Of a stretch of DNA of 9,664 nucleotides, positions 1-6,750 are shown piece after piece. Position 1 is the first letter of the stretch; each line of letters starts with the position of its first letter. Source of the DNA: Crocinitomicaceae bacterium (lineage in GTDB: Bacteria; Bacteroidota; Bacteroidia; Flavobacteriales_D; Crocinitomicaceae); NCBI GenBank assembly GCA_030830385.1, contig JAURNA010000160.1, forward strand, positions 1 to 9,664. The letters run 5' to 3'. The notes below the pieces were generated by a model. That model searched no databases and was not told the DNA's origin. It was given only the letters and a program-made list of their open reading frames with translations. The position numbers and the translations under genes are program-made.

Positions 1-755
1 TTCCAAGAGTGAGTTTAAGTACCCTGAGCCAGACCATCACCAAAGCTCTTGTATCAAGGCTAGAGTCGAAAGTCTCATTTGTCATAGAAGAAGATCCCGA
101 AGAAGTTTATTATCAAATGCTGGTAAAATCCTTCGGAATGAAAACGAATCAAATGGGATTCGAGTTTCTTACCAAACTCGTGACCTGGAAAGAACTTGAA
201 TGTTTACATCCTACGCAGCGTCTGTTGCTGTTTGCAGGAAAGGGATCGGTGATTCATCCCGATAATGAAATTCAGCCTGTGGGCATTCAATGGAACTATC
301 GGGGAACGCGGCCTGCCAATTTCCCGATGAATCGAATTCGGCAGCTCGGCAGACTTCTGTCTCAACTTGAAATGCGTCAAATCTTTCTGTTTGCAACCGG
401 AAACAGAGAGATGTCAGATATTCGTAAGTACTTCGGAGCAATGAAGGATTTGCAAAACAAACCACTTCTCAGCAAAGGCTTTATCGATCATCTGATCATC
501 AACTCAGTGGTGCCGTTTATCTGGTGGATGGGGAAATACCTGCGAGATGCCGGTATTCAGGAGAAGGCACTTTTTGTACTCAGGAATCTCCCGAGCGAGA
601 AAAATTATGTCATCCGCGAATGGTCAAGAACGGGAGTGAATTCCACTAGTGCATATGAATCACAAGGGCTTCTTTCCATCTTCAGGGATCGCTGTGCGCA
701 TAAAAAATGCCTATCTTGCGATATTGGAAAGGAATTGATAGGAAAACAGGAATGA
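1..755 (+). CDS. DUF2851 family protein, C-terminal part (5' end outside window)
   Basis: The reading frame is open from the first bases to the TGA at 753-755, giving about 250 residues. DUF2851 proteins are usually a little over 400 residues, so this is the C-terminal 60 percent or so. The GTG at 9 is probably an internal codon, not the start. Recognisable family features are the middle segment around 'YYQMLVKSFGMKTN' followed by the 'LLLFAGKGSV' region, and a closing cysteine cluster (C-x4-C-x2-C, 'CAHKKCLSC', about residues 229-237 counted from the GTG) followed by 'DIG'. This tail is typical of the family and could bind a metal, which is an inference. The molecular function is unknown; the family is largely confined to Bacteroidota. 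The stop codon overlaps the start of the next gene (ATGA), suggesting translational coupling. Confidence 0.85.
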   Translation, partial: PRVSLSTLSQTITKALVSRLESKVSFVIEEDPEEVYYQMLVKSFGMKTNQMGFEFLTKLVTWKELECLHPTQRLLLFAGKGSVIHPDNEIQPVGIQWNYRGTRPANFPMNRIRQLGRLLSQLEMRQIFLFATGNREMSDIRKYFGAMKDLQNKPLLSKGFIDHLIINSVVPFIWWMGKYLRDAGIQEKALFVLRNLPSEKNYVIREWSRTGVNSTSAYESQGLLSIFRDRCAHKKCLSCDIGKELIGKQE

Positions 756-982
756 TCCAGAAAACAATCTTCTTCTTTGAAATGAAATCCTTCGGAGTCT
801 GTAAGTGGTGGGCCCGGAAACTAGGCATCAGTATCTCGAAGGTTCGCCTTGGATTTATATACGCCTCTTTCATTGCACTCGGTTCTCCTCTTCTCGTCTA
901 TCTCATTATGGCATGGATCCTGGAGCATAAGCATTATTTTAAATTCCAACGAAAGCGAAGAAATACAATCTGGGAGCTATAA
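752..982 (+). CDS. PspC-domain small membrane protein
   Basis: This 76-residue protein carries a PspC domain. A short charged N-terminus ('KWWARKLGISISKVRLGFIY', about residues 18-37) leads into one hydrophobic segment (about 34-57), then a basic tail rich in Lys and Arg. PspC proteins sit in the inner membrane; in enterobacteria PspC signals envelope stress, but stand-alone PspC-like proteins in Bacteroidota are mostly uncharacterised, so the role here is inferred only from the domain. The frame is open further upstream to an ATG at 707. I chose ATG 752 because it overlaps the DUF2851 stop as ATGA and gives the usual compact length. The next gene begins 7 bases after its stop, so the three genes look like one transcription unit. 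Confidence 0.75.
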   Translation: MIQKTIFFFEMKSFGVCKWWARKLGISISKVRLGFIYASFIALGSPLLVYLIMAWILEHKHYFKFQRKRRNTIWEL

Positions 983-989
983 CCTACTT

Positions 990-1892
990 ATGAAAGTACT
1001 CATCACAGGTTCAAACGGACTACTTGGGCAAAAACTCGTCGATTATTGTCTTGAGCACAACGTGTTATTTGTACCTACTTCGAAGGGAGAAAACAGAAAC
1101 TCTCGTTGCCCTGAGCACTTGTATGTACAAATGGATATCACAAACGAAGAAGAAGTTCATCAGGTAATTCAAGAGCATCGTCCTACCCATGTGATTCATA
1201 CTGCAGCGATGACGAACGTGGATGCCTGTGAAGATCACCCCGACCCGTGCAAGGAAATAAACGTTCAGTCCGTGGATTATCTTGTCGACGCCTGCGAAAA
1301 ATTGAGTGTGCATTTCCAGTTGCTTTCCACCGATTTTGTGTTTGACGGGACACAGGGTAATTACAAGGAAAATGATGAACGAAACCCGCTAAGTGAGTAC
1401 GCTCGATCGAAATACGCAGCAGAAGATATCGTTACTCAAAAATCATCGAATTGGTCAATTGTACGAACAATTATCGTGTATGGAAATGGAGAAAAGCTCT
1501 CCAAATCAAACATCATTGCCTGGGCCAAATCGGCGCTGGAAAAAGGAGGCCCATTGACAATTGTCGATGATCAGTTTCGCGCTCCAACCTGGGCGGAAGA
1601 CCTTGCTTCGGGCTGCATGGCGATCGTTCAACGAAATGAAAAAGGAATCTATCATCTTTCCGGACCAGAAACCATGTCGATTTATGATTTGGTGATTCGT
1701 ATCGCTGTTCATTTTGGATACGATACATCAGAAGTTTCCCGAATCTCCAGCGAAACGTTAAACCAGGCGGCCAAACGTCCGCCAAAAACGGGTTTCGATC
1801 TCACACGTTCCCGAACGAAGCTTGGCTATGCCCCTCACACTCTTGAAGAAACCCTGGATATTCTCTATTCAGATGCTCCCGTGACCTCGTGA
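990..1892 (+). CDS. RmlD-like SDR family NAD(P)-dependent sugar nucleotide reductase
   Basis: This 300-residue protein is an extended short-chain dehydrogenase/reductase, closest in layout to dTDP-4-dehydrorhamnose reductase (RmlD). The Rossmann nucleotide-binding motif 'GSNGLLGQ' is at residues 7-14. 'HTAAMTNVDACE' at 70-81 is the usual RmlD-type strand. The catalytic Ser/Thr lies in 'LSTDFVFDG' (112-120) and the YxxxK pair is Y137/K141. The late 'RAPTWAEDLA' segment (197-206) also fits the family. The frame extends upstream to an ATG at 849, but that start would run through the PspC gene, and the Rossmann strand 'MKVLITG' begins exactly at ATG 990. No rhamnose-pathway partners (rmlA, rmlB, rmlC) are nearby, so I do not assign rmlD. 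It may act on another sugar nucleotide or a related substrate. It is probably co-transcribed with the PspC gene. Confidence 0.85.
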   Translation: MKVLITGSNGLLGQKLVDYCLEHNVLFVPTSKGENRNSRCPEHLYVQMDITNEEEVHQVIQEHRPTHVIHTAAMTNVDACEDHPDPCKEINVQSVDYLVDACEKLSVHFQLLSTDFVFDGTQGNYKENDERNPLSEYARSKYAAEDIVTQKSSNWSIVRTIIVYGNGEKLSKSNIIAWAKSALEKGGPLTIVDDQFRAPTWAEDLASGCMAIVQRNEKGIYHLSGPETMSIYDLVIRIAVHFGYDTSEVSRISSETLNQAAKRPPKTGFDLTRSRTKLGYAPHTLEETLDILYSDAPVTS

Positions 1893-1902
1893 GTCGTACG
1901 GG
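1878..1902 (+). terminator. weak hairpin over the SDR stop codon
   Basis: CCCGTGAC at 1878-1885 can pair with GTC (1893-1895) and ACGGG (1898-1902), leaving a two-base bulge at 1896-1897 and a seven-base loop. The AT-rich stretch after it is not a clean T-run, so this is at best an imperfect terminator separating the SDR gene from the promoter downstream. Confidence 0.25.
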
Positions 1903-1910
1903 AATATTGT

Positions 1911-1918
1911 TATTTTTG
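1911..1918 (+). promoter_or_regulatory. Bacteroidota-type -7 promoter element for the symporter gene
   Basis: TATTTTTG matches the Bacteroidota -7 consensus TAnnTTTG exactly and lies 31 bases before the symporter ATG, which would give a leader of roughly 25 bases. No clear TTG-type -33 element is seen at the expected distance upstream, so the assignment rests on the -7 match and its position in the 57-base intergenic gap. Confidence 0.45.
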
Positions 1919-1949
1919 TTTACCGTTTAAACCGCGAAAGAAAACACCG

Positions 1950-3818
1950 ATGAGAATTTTATTAACTGCATTTTTTGCAATTACCGCATTCACTTTACTC
2001 TCTCAGGAAAAGGAACAAGATAAAAAAGGAATTGATCAAATCATCGACGAGAAATTCGGCGAATACACGGGAGGGTTTGTTGAAGTTATTTTTTACCAGA
2101 TTCCATTCGGAAGCGTAACGGAGGATGTGACCATTGATCTCTCCGGAGATTCAACATACTATGCGTCAAAAAAGATTGGGTTTGAAGAGAAAAATGATTC
2201 GGTGTTCTTTTCGAATATCCCCATGTCGGATAGTCGTGTTGCTGAAGAACTCGGTATCAAGCAGGAAAACAACGCGATAAAAGTGAGTGAATCTTCGTTT
2301 GCAGTTGCGAAGTCCGATATTGCAGACTTGGGTAAAGTTACGCTGACCGCCAAAGCCCCACACACGAAGATTTTCTGGGTGTTGATCGTACTGATTGCAG
2401 GAGCGCTCTTCTTTACGTTTTACTTTAAATTAATCAACGTTACTGGCTTCTTGACAGCCATTCGAATTGTTCGGGGAAAGTACGATCACATTGAATCAGG
2501 AAACGGACACGTTGAAGCCGATACAACGAATGTTAGCACTACTGAGAAAGGCGACATTCCGGATACGATTCGCGTTGAAAATCGCCCCGATGATGAAGAG
2601 GGAGAGGTTTCTCACTTCCAGGCATTAACGGCTGCACTTTCGGCAACTGTCGGACTCGGAAATATAGCAGGCGTGGCAATTGCTGTTTCTATAGGTGGTG
2701 CCGGAGCTACATTCTGGATGATTGTTGCCGGATTGATTGGTATGGCCTCGAAATTCACCGAGTGTACATTGGGTGTAAAGTATCGTGAGATTGACGAAAA
2801 CGGAGTCGTCTACGGAGGTCCGATGTACTATCTCAAGAAGGGGTTGAAAGAACGAAAAATGGGAGGACTCGGTAAGATACTCGCAGTCGTCTTTGCCATC
2901 ATGTGCATTGGCGGTTCGTTCGGAGGTGGAAATATGTTCCAGGTGAATCAGGCCTTTCAAATGTTTGAAAGCATCACCGGAGGAGAAGAAAGCTTCATCC
3001 ACGGACAAGGGTGGTTGTTTGGATTGGTAATCGCCATTTTTGTAGGAATTGTGATCATTGGAGGCATCAGGAAGATCGCCAAAGTAACGGACAAAATTGT
3101 TCCGTTTATGGTTGCCATTTATGTGATCGGTGCACTCTCAATCATCTTCCTGAAATACGACATGATCGGATACGCATTCGGAGAGATTTTCGATGGAGCT
3201 TTCACAGGCGCCGGAGTTGTCGGAGGCGTAGTTGGAGTCTTGATTCAAGGATTCCGACGAGCAGCATTCTCAAACGAAGCAGGAATTGGATCGGCATCCA
3301 TTGCTCACTCAGCTGTGAAAACTAAGTATGCGGCAAGTGAAGGACTCGTTGCACTTTTGGAACCGTTCATCGATACAGTAGTCGTTTGTACGATGACGGC
3401 TCTGGTTTTGATTATTACCGGATCGGTTAGCGCTGAAAATGCAGATATGAGCAACGCAGATGCTGTACTGTTAACGTCCGGTGCGTTTGAATCGGTGATC
3501 TCATGGTTCCCATACGTTATGACAATAGCGGTTCTGTTGTTCGCATTCAGTACCATGATTTCATGGTCATACTACGGAATGCAAGCCTGGGTATACCTGT
3601 TCGGAAGATCGAAGCGAATGGAGTATATCTACAAGACAATCTTCTGCATGTTCGTGATTGTTGGAGCAGCTGCAAGTCTTGGTTCTGTCATTGATTTCTC
3701 TGATGCGATGATCTTTGCGATGATGGTTCCGAACATGATTGGACTCTTCATCCTTGCACCGAAGGTGAAGGAGGAATTGAGAAAATTCCGCGCAGCGATT
3801 CGACCATCAAAACAATAA
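1950..3818 (+). CDS. AGCS-family alanine/glycine:cation (sodium) symporter with N-terminal insert
   Basis: This 622-residue inner-membrane transporter belongs to the alanine-or-glycine:cation symporter family, importing small neutral amino acids with sodium. The core motif 'SATVGLGNIAGVAIAV' (231-246) followed by 'GGAGATFWM' and 'YGGPMYYLKKG' (288-298) is diagnostic, and 'AAFSNEAGIGSASIAHS' is the conserved late motif. Residues 1-19 look like a signal peptide. A family-typical stretch, 'IDEKFGEYTGGFVEVIFYQI' (32-51), is separated from the first clear membrane segment ('IFWVLIVLIAGALFFTFYF', 141-159) by about 85 residues of polar, Ser-rich sequence. A second polar loop spans about 180-218. Ordinary members are about 450-500 residues. 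Start ATG 1950 gives the signal-like N-terminus and sits downstream of a promoter element. The helix-hairpin-helix gene follows after 11 bases. The precise substrate is not determined. Confidence 0.9.
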   Translation: MRILLTAFFAITAFTLLSQEKEQDKKGIDQIIDEKFGEYTGGFVEVIFYQIPFGSVTEDVTIDLSGDSTYYASKKIGFEEKNDSVFFSNIPMSDSRVAEELGIKQENNAIKVSESSFAVAKSDIADLGKVTLTAKAPHTKIFWVLIVLIAGALFFTFYFKLINVTGFLTAIRIVRGKYDHIESGNGHVEADTTNVSTTEKGDIPDTIRVENRPDDEEGEVSHFQALTAALSATVGLGNIAGVAIAVSIGGAGATFWMIVAGLIGMASKFTECTLGVKYREIDENGVVYGGPMYYLKKGLKERKMGGLGKILAVVFAIMCIGGSFGGGNMFQVNQAFQMFESITGGEESFIHGQGWLFGLVIAIFVGIVIIGGIRKIAKVTDKIVPFMVAIYVIGALSIIFLKYDMIGYAFGEIFDGAFTGAGVVGGVVGVLIQGFRRAAFSNEAGIGSASIAHSAVKTKYAASEGLVALLEPFIDTVVVCTMTALVLIITGSVSAENADMSNADAVLLTSGAFESVISWFPYVMTIAVLLFAFSTMISWSYYGMQAWVYLFGRSKRMEYIYKTIFCMFVIVGAAASLGSVIDFSDAMIFAMMVPNMIGLFILAPKVKEELRKFRAAIRPSKQ

Positions 3819-3829
3819 GGTTGTTCTGA

Positions 3830-4696
3830 ATGGTAATTTCCCGTAGAAACAGAAGAGGAGTACTGCTATTGATCGTAGGGATTGTTCTGCTTAGTTTTCT
3901 TCCGCGTCTGTTTGCCGGTTTGTTGGAAAAAGAAAAACCCACCATCACCTTTCGTGAGGCAAAAATTATTGAATCGGAAATCATCTACGACCAATATCAG
4001 GCAAAAGAAAAGAAACATTTCCGAAGACCTAAATCATCTCGCTTTCAAGTACCTTCCACAAAATTCGATCCTAACGAATATTCAAAACAGGATTGGATGC
4101 ACCTGGGTCTTTCCGGAAAACAGGCCGACGTTGTGTTGAAATTCACGAAGCGTGGGATCCGCTCGAATGATGACCTTAAGAAAATATACGTACTGCCGGA
4201 GCAACTGTTCGAACTGATCAAGGACTCAACAATATATGCCTCGTTACCCGCAACCGAAAACCACCCGGAAGAAAAGAATTATGCGCTCAGCACAGAGGAC
4301 ATTCGAGTCGAGCTAAATTCAGCTTCGGCTGATGAACTCATGAAAATCCCGGGCATTGGACCGTATTTCTCAGAAAAGATGATTGCCTATCGAAATCAAC
4401 TCGGAGGATATGTGCGAAAGGAACAATTGATGGAAATTTGGAAATTTGACGCGGAGAAATACGATGCGATTCGAAAATACCTCGAACTCAACGAAACGAA
4501 TCGACGGAAAATTTCGGTCAATTCAGCTTCAGTCGATGAGCTGAAAGCACATCCGTACATATCATATAAAGTCGCAAATTCCATTGTGAAAATTCGCGAT
4601 CAGCATGGAAAGTATAACTCGCTCGAGTCCTTACTGAAATCCAAACTGATCGACGATTCATTACTGCAAAAAATCAAACCGTATTTAATTCTGTGA
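3830..4696 (+). CDS. membrane-anchored helix-hairpin-helix (ComEA-like) protein
   Basis: This 288-residue protein has a basic N-terminus (RRNRR) and one membrane helix at about 11-31, so most of it probably lies outside the cytoplasmic membrane. Three helix-hairpin-helix units follow. The first is degenerate ('FDPNEYSKQDWMHLGLS', about 79-110). The second is canonical for ComEA ('LNSASADELMKIPGIGPYFS', 162-181, with Y187 R188 and 'LGGY'). The third is diverged ('VNSASVDELKAHPYISYKVA', 230-249, where the central G-x-G is replaced). HhH motifs bind the DNA backbone without sequence preference; in ComEA they hold incoming DNA during natural transformation. Whether this one serves DNA uptake or another role is not shown by the neighbours. 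Only one base separates it from apt, which implies co-transcription. Confidence 0.8.
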   Translation: MVISRRNRRGVLLLIVGIVLLSFLPRLFAGLLEKEKPTITFREAKIIESEIIYDQYQAKEKKHFRRPKSSRFQVPSTKFDPNEYSKQDWMHLGLSGKQADVVLKFTKRGIRSNDDLKKIYVLPEQLFELIKDSTIYASLPATENHPEEKNYALSTEDIRVELNSASADELMKIPGIGPYFSEKMIAYRNQLGGYVRKEQLMEIWKFDAEKYDAIRKYLELNETNRRKISVNSASVDELKAHPYISYKVANSIVKIRDQHGKYNSLESLLKSKLIDDSLLQKIKPYLIL

Positions 4697-4697
4697 C

Positions 4698-5228
4698 ATG
4701 ACGTTAAGTGAAAAACTATCGTCCGCAATCCGGGACGTTCCTGATTTCCCCAAAAAAGGGATTGTTTTCAAGGACATCACACCAATAATGCTCAATGCGG
4801 AGTTATCCAACGAATTGCTGGATGCCCTCCACGATCAATACAAAGATCAGGAAATCAATGCTGTAGCCGGAATTGAAAGCCGTGGATTCCTTTTGGGGTA
4901 TCCGTTGGCCATGCGACTGGGCGTTCCGTTCATATTGATTCGAAAGGCGGGTAAGCTGCCCTATGACACAATCAATGTAAGCTACGATCTGGAATACGGT
5001 TCTGCAACAATGGAAATGCATGCCGACACATTGTCGCAAGGAGACCGTGTTTTGGTTCATGATGACCTGCTTGCCACCGGAGGTTCGGCAACCGCCGCTG
5101 CTAAGCTTATTCAAAAGGCCGGAGGAGAAGTAGCCGGATTCAGTTTTTTAGTAACGCTTGATTTTTTGAAAGGGAGAGAAAAACTGATGAAAATTTCTGA
5201 CAATATTTCTACTTTTGTCGCGCACTAG
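4698..5228 (+). CDS. apt: adenine phosphoribosyltransferase
   Basis: This 176-residue type I phosphoribosyltransferase converts adenine and PRPP to AMP and pyrophosphate in the cytosol (purine salvage). Conserved features in order are 'FPKKGIVFKDITP' (17-29), 'AGIESRGFLLG' (57-67), 'RKAGKLP' (82-88, the flexible lid side) and the PRPP-binding motif 'VLVHDDLLATGGS' (118-130) with the acidic pair D122/D123. Length is normal for APRT (170-180). ATG 4698 starts one base after the stop of the HhH gene, and the N-terminal 'IRDVPDFPKKGI' is at the expected distance. The acyl-CoA dehydrogenase gene begins 21 bases downstream. Confidence 0.96.
   Translation: MTLSEKLSSAIRDVPDFPKKGIVFKDITPIMLNAELSNELLDALHDQYKDQEINAVAGIESRGFLLGYPLAMRLGVPFILIRKAGKLPYDTINVSYDLEYGSATMEMHADTLSQGDRVLVHDDLLATGGSATAAAKLIQKAGGEVAGFSFLVTLDFLKGREKLMKISDNISTFVAH
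5210..5217 (+). promoter_or_regulatory. possible -7 promoter element inside the end of apt
   Basis: TACTTTTG matches TAnnTTTG and lies 32 bases before the acyl-CoA dehydrogenase ATG, a spacing similar to that of the symporter promoter. It is within the apt coding sequence, and no convincing -33 TTG element is seen, so a chance match is quite possible. Confidence 0.25.
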
Positions 5229-5249
5229 AACCGATCAATTGGAAAATAG

Positions 5250-6389
5250 ATGAACTTTGAGTTAAATGAAAGTCAGGAAATGATTGCCCAAATGGTGCGT
5301 GATTTTGCTGAGAAAGAAATCAAACCTAATCGTAACACCTGGGACGAAACCGAGCATTTCCCGCTGGACGTTATGAAAAAAATGGGTGATTTGGGACTTC
5401 TGGGTATATACATCCCAGAAGAGTACGGCGGAAGCGGATTTGGTTACTTTGAATATGTGACTGCTCTAATTGAGCTTGGAAAGGTATGCGGTGGAGTTGG
5501 ACTTAGCGTAGCCGCGCACAATTCACTTTGTACAGGGCACATTTTTTATCACGGATCCGAAGAACAAAAACAAAAATACCTTCCTAAACTCGCCAGTGGT
5601 GAATGGATTGGAGCATGGGGTCTTACAGAGCCAAATACCGGTTCAGACGCAATGCGAATGAAGACGACTGCGGTTAAGGATGGAGATGATTGGATTATCA
5701 ACGGTGCGAAGAACTGGATTACACACGGTCTTTCCGGAGACGTTGCTGTTGTGTTGGTTCGAACGGGAGAACTCCTGGACAGCAACGGAATCACAGCCTT
5801 TATCATCGAGAAAGGGATGCCAGGATTTTCTGCTGTGAAAATCAAAGACAAATTAGGAGTTCGAGCAAGTGAAACGGCTGAGTTGATTTTCGACAACGTT
5901 CGCGTTCCAGCTGAAAATGCAATTGGTGAAGCAGGGCAGGGATTCCGCCAGGCAATGAAAGTACTCGACGGAGGTCGTATTTCGATTGCAGCGCTGAGCT
6001 GCGGTATTGCTCGTGGAGCATACGAAGCATCGGTACAATATGCAAAAGAGCGTGAACAATTCGGAAAACCCATTTCACAATTTCAGGCGATCTCATTCAA
6101 GCTAGCCGATATGGCGACGCAAGTGGAAGCTGCAGAACTCTTAACGTATCAAGCGGCGTATGCTAAGAACAATCATTTGCCCGTTACCAAATTGGGCGCA
6201 TTTGCGAAGTATTATGCGAGTGAGATTTCTGTAACATGTGGAAACGAAGCCGTTCAAATCATGGGGGGATATGGATACACAAAAGAGTACCCTGCTGAGA
6301 AATACCTGCGCGATGCGAAGCTGATGACAATTGGCGAGGGAACTTCTGAGATACAGAAATTGGTTATTTCAAGAGAAATACTGAAATAA
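5250..6389 (+). CDS. acyl-CoA dehydrogenase (short-chain/butyryl type)
   Basis: This 379-residue FAD enzyme introduces the alpha-beta double bond into acyl-CoA thioesters and passes electrons to an electron transfer flavoprotein. The full three-domain layout is present: an N-terminal helical domain (about 1-115), a beta domain with the flavin-contact motif 'WGLTEPNTGSDA' (123-134) and 'KLGVRASETAEL' (201-212), and a C-terminal helical domain with 'REQFGKPISQFQ' (268-279) and 'QIMGGYGYTKEYPAEKYLRD' (336-355). The catalytic base is E363 in 'GEGTSEIQ' (362-369), the position used by short-chain and butyryl-CoA dehydrogenases. Length is typical. Chain-length preference cannot be read from sequence alone; short or branched short acyl-CoA is likely. 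No ETF or thiolase genes are adjacent. Confidence 0.95.
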   Translation: MNFELNESQEMIAQMVRDFAEKEIKPNRNTWDETEHFPLDVMKKMGDLGLLGIYIPEEYGGSGFGYFEYVTALIELGKVCGGVGLSVAAHNSLCTGHIFYHGSEEQKQKYLPKLASGEWIGAWGLTEPNTGSDAMRMKTTAVKDGDDWIINGAKNWITHGLSGDVAVVLVRTGELLDSNGITAFIIEKGMPGFSAVKIKDKLGVRASETAELIFDNVRVPAENAIGEAGQGFRQAMKVLDGGRISIAALSCGIARGAYEASVQYAKEREQFGKPISQFQAISFKLADMATQVEAAELLTYQAAYAKNNHLPVTKLGAFAKYYASEISVTCGNEAVQIMGGYGYTKEYPAEKYLRDAKLMTIGEGTSEIQKLVISREILK

Positions 6390-6420
6390 TTTTCAAGTTT
6401 GAATATTAGTCGTATATTTG
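6390..6420 (+). promoter_or_regulatory. promoter for rpsU
   Basis: The -7 element TATATTTG at 6413-6420 is a perfect Bacteroidota TAnnTTTG match. TTTTC at 6390-6394, 18 bases upstream, is in the position of the -33 element (TTG-type consensus) but is imperfect. Transcription would begin near 6425-6428, giving a leader of about 80 bases before rpsU. This is the longest intergenic gap in the window (118 bases), and rpsU needs strong transcription. Confidence 0.6.
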
Positions 6421-6428
6421 CCCTCACT

Positions 6429-6448
6429 TCTGCTGAAGCTACAGCAGA
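6429..6448 (+). promoter_or_regulatory. stem-loop at the 5' end of the rpsU leader
   Basis: TCTGCTG (6429-6435) pairs perfectly with CAGCAGA (6442-6448) around a six-base loop. It would lie within a few bases of the predicted transcript start. A competing smaller hairpin (CTTC 6427-6430 with GAAG 6435-6438) uses overlapping bases. There is no T-run after it, so it is not a terminator. A role in mRNA stability or in bS21-dependent control is possible but unproven. Confidence 0.4.
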
Positions 6449-6491
6449 GTAAAGACCCGAATTTACTAAGACGGGAAGAAAAAATTGAACA

Positions 6492-6502
6492 AGAAAGAAG
6501 TT
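6492..6502 (+). promoter_or_regulatory. purine-rich Shine-Dalgarno-like element before rpsU
   Basis: AGAAAGAAGTT ends five bases before the rpsU ATG. It matches the full anti-Shine-Dalgarno complement AGAAAGGAGGT at 9 of 11 positions, with both differences inside the GGAGG core. In Flavobacteriia rpsU is known to be exceptional in carrying a strong Shine-Dalgarno, sometimes a variant one that covaries with an altered 16S tail. This site is therefore either a weak canonical element or such a variant; the 16S gene is not in this window. Confidence 0.4.
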
Positions 6503-6507
6503 AAGAT

Positions 6508-6699
6508 ATGTTGATTATTCCGGTAAAAGAAGGAGAAAACATCGAACGAGCGATCAAGAAGTACAAAAAGAAGTTCGAGAAGACAAAAGTAATGCGTCAA
6601 CTTCGTGGTCGTAAAGAATTTACCAAGCCGTCGATTACCCGTCGTCAGGAAAAAATCAAGGCGGCGTACCGTCAGCGTAAAGCATCTGCTGAAGCCTGA
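6508..6699 (+). CDS. rpsU: 30S ribosomal protein bS21
   Basis: This 63-residue, highly basic protein of the small ribosomal subunit begins 'MLIIPVKEGENIERAIKKYK', the standard Bacteroidota bS21 N-terminus, followed by 'TKVMRQLRGRKEF' and a C-terminal Arg/Lys-rich helix. Length is normal. In Flavobacterium johnsoniae, bS21 together with bS18 and bS6 covers the 3' tail of 16S rRNA, which explains why these ribosomes ignore Shine-Dalgarno sequences, and bS21 is proposed to control its own translation. Upstream are a promoter, a leader of about 80 bases with a stem-loop, and a purine-rich site close to the ATG. Downstream is a hairpin-plus-T terminator, then xerC and hpf, a gene order widespread in Bacteroidota. 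Confidence 0.96.
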   Translation: MLIIPVKEGENIERAIKKYKKKFEKTKVMRQLRGRKEFTKPSITRRQEKIKAAYRQRKASAEA

Positions 6700-6724
6700 T
6701 GTAACGTTTTCGCAAAAAAACCGT

Positions 6725-6750
6725 AAAAGGAGCCAATGGCTCCTTTTTTT
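6725..6750 (+). terminator. rho-independent terminator after rpsU, overlapping the xerC start
   Basis: GGAGCC (6729-6734) pairs with GGCTCC (6738-6743) around the three-base loop AAT. AAAA before it can extend the stem into the run of seven T (6744-6750). It lies 25 bases after the rpsU stop, a normal place for an intrinsic terminator. The xerC ATG (6736-6738) spans the loop and the first base of the right arm, and the left arm AAAAGGAG looks like a Shine-Dalgarno sequence. Confidence 0.75.

Noticed and set aside
707..751. Extension of the PspC gene to ATG 707
   Set aside because: It would overlap the conserved Cys-rich end of DUF2851 by 49 bases; ATG 752 gives an ATGA junction and a normal length.
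849..989. Extension of the SDR gene to an upstream ATG at 849 (47 extra residues)
   Set aside because: The extension lies inside the PspC gene in another frame, has no family similarity, and the Rossmann strand starts exactly at ATG 990.
2625..3008. Antisense open frame of 127 codons over the symporter
   Set aside because: It lies opposite the conserved AGCS core, and its His/Ser-rich translation looks like an antisense artefact.
5549..6073. Antisense open frame of 174 codons over the acyl-CoA dehydrogenase
   Set aside because: It is opposite a complete, well-conserved enzyme gene, and its translation shows no recognisable domain; it is a shadow of the sense codon pattern.
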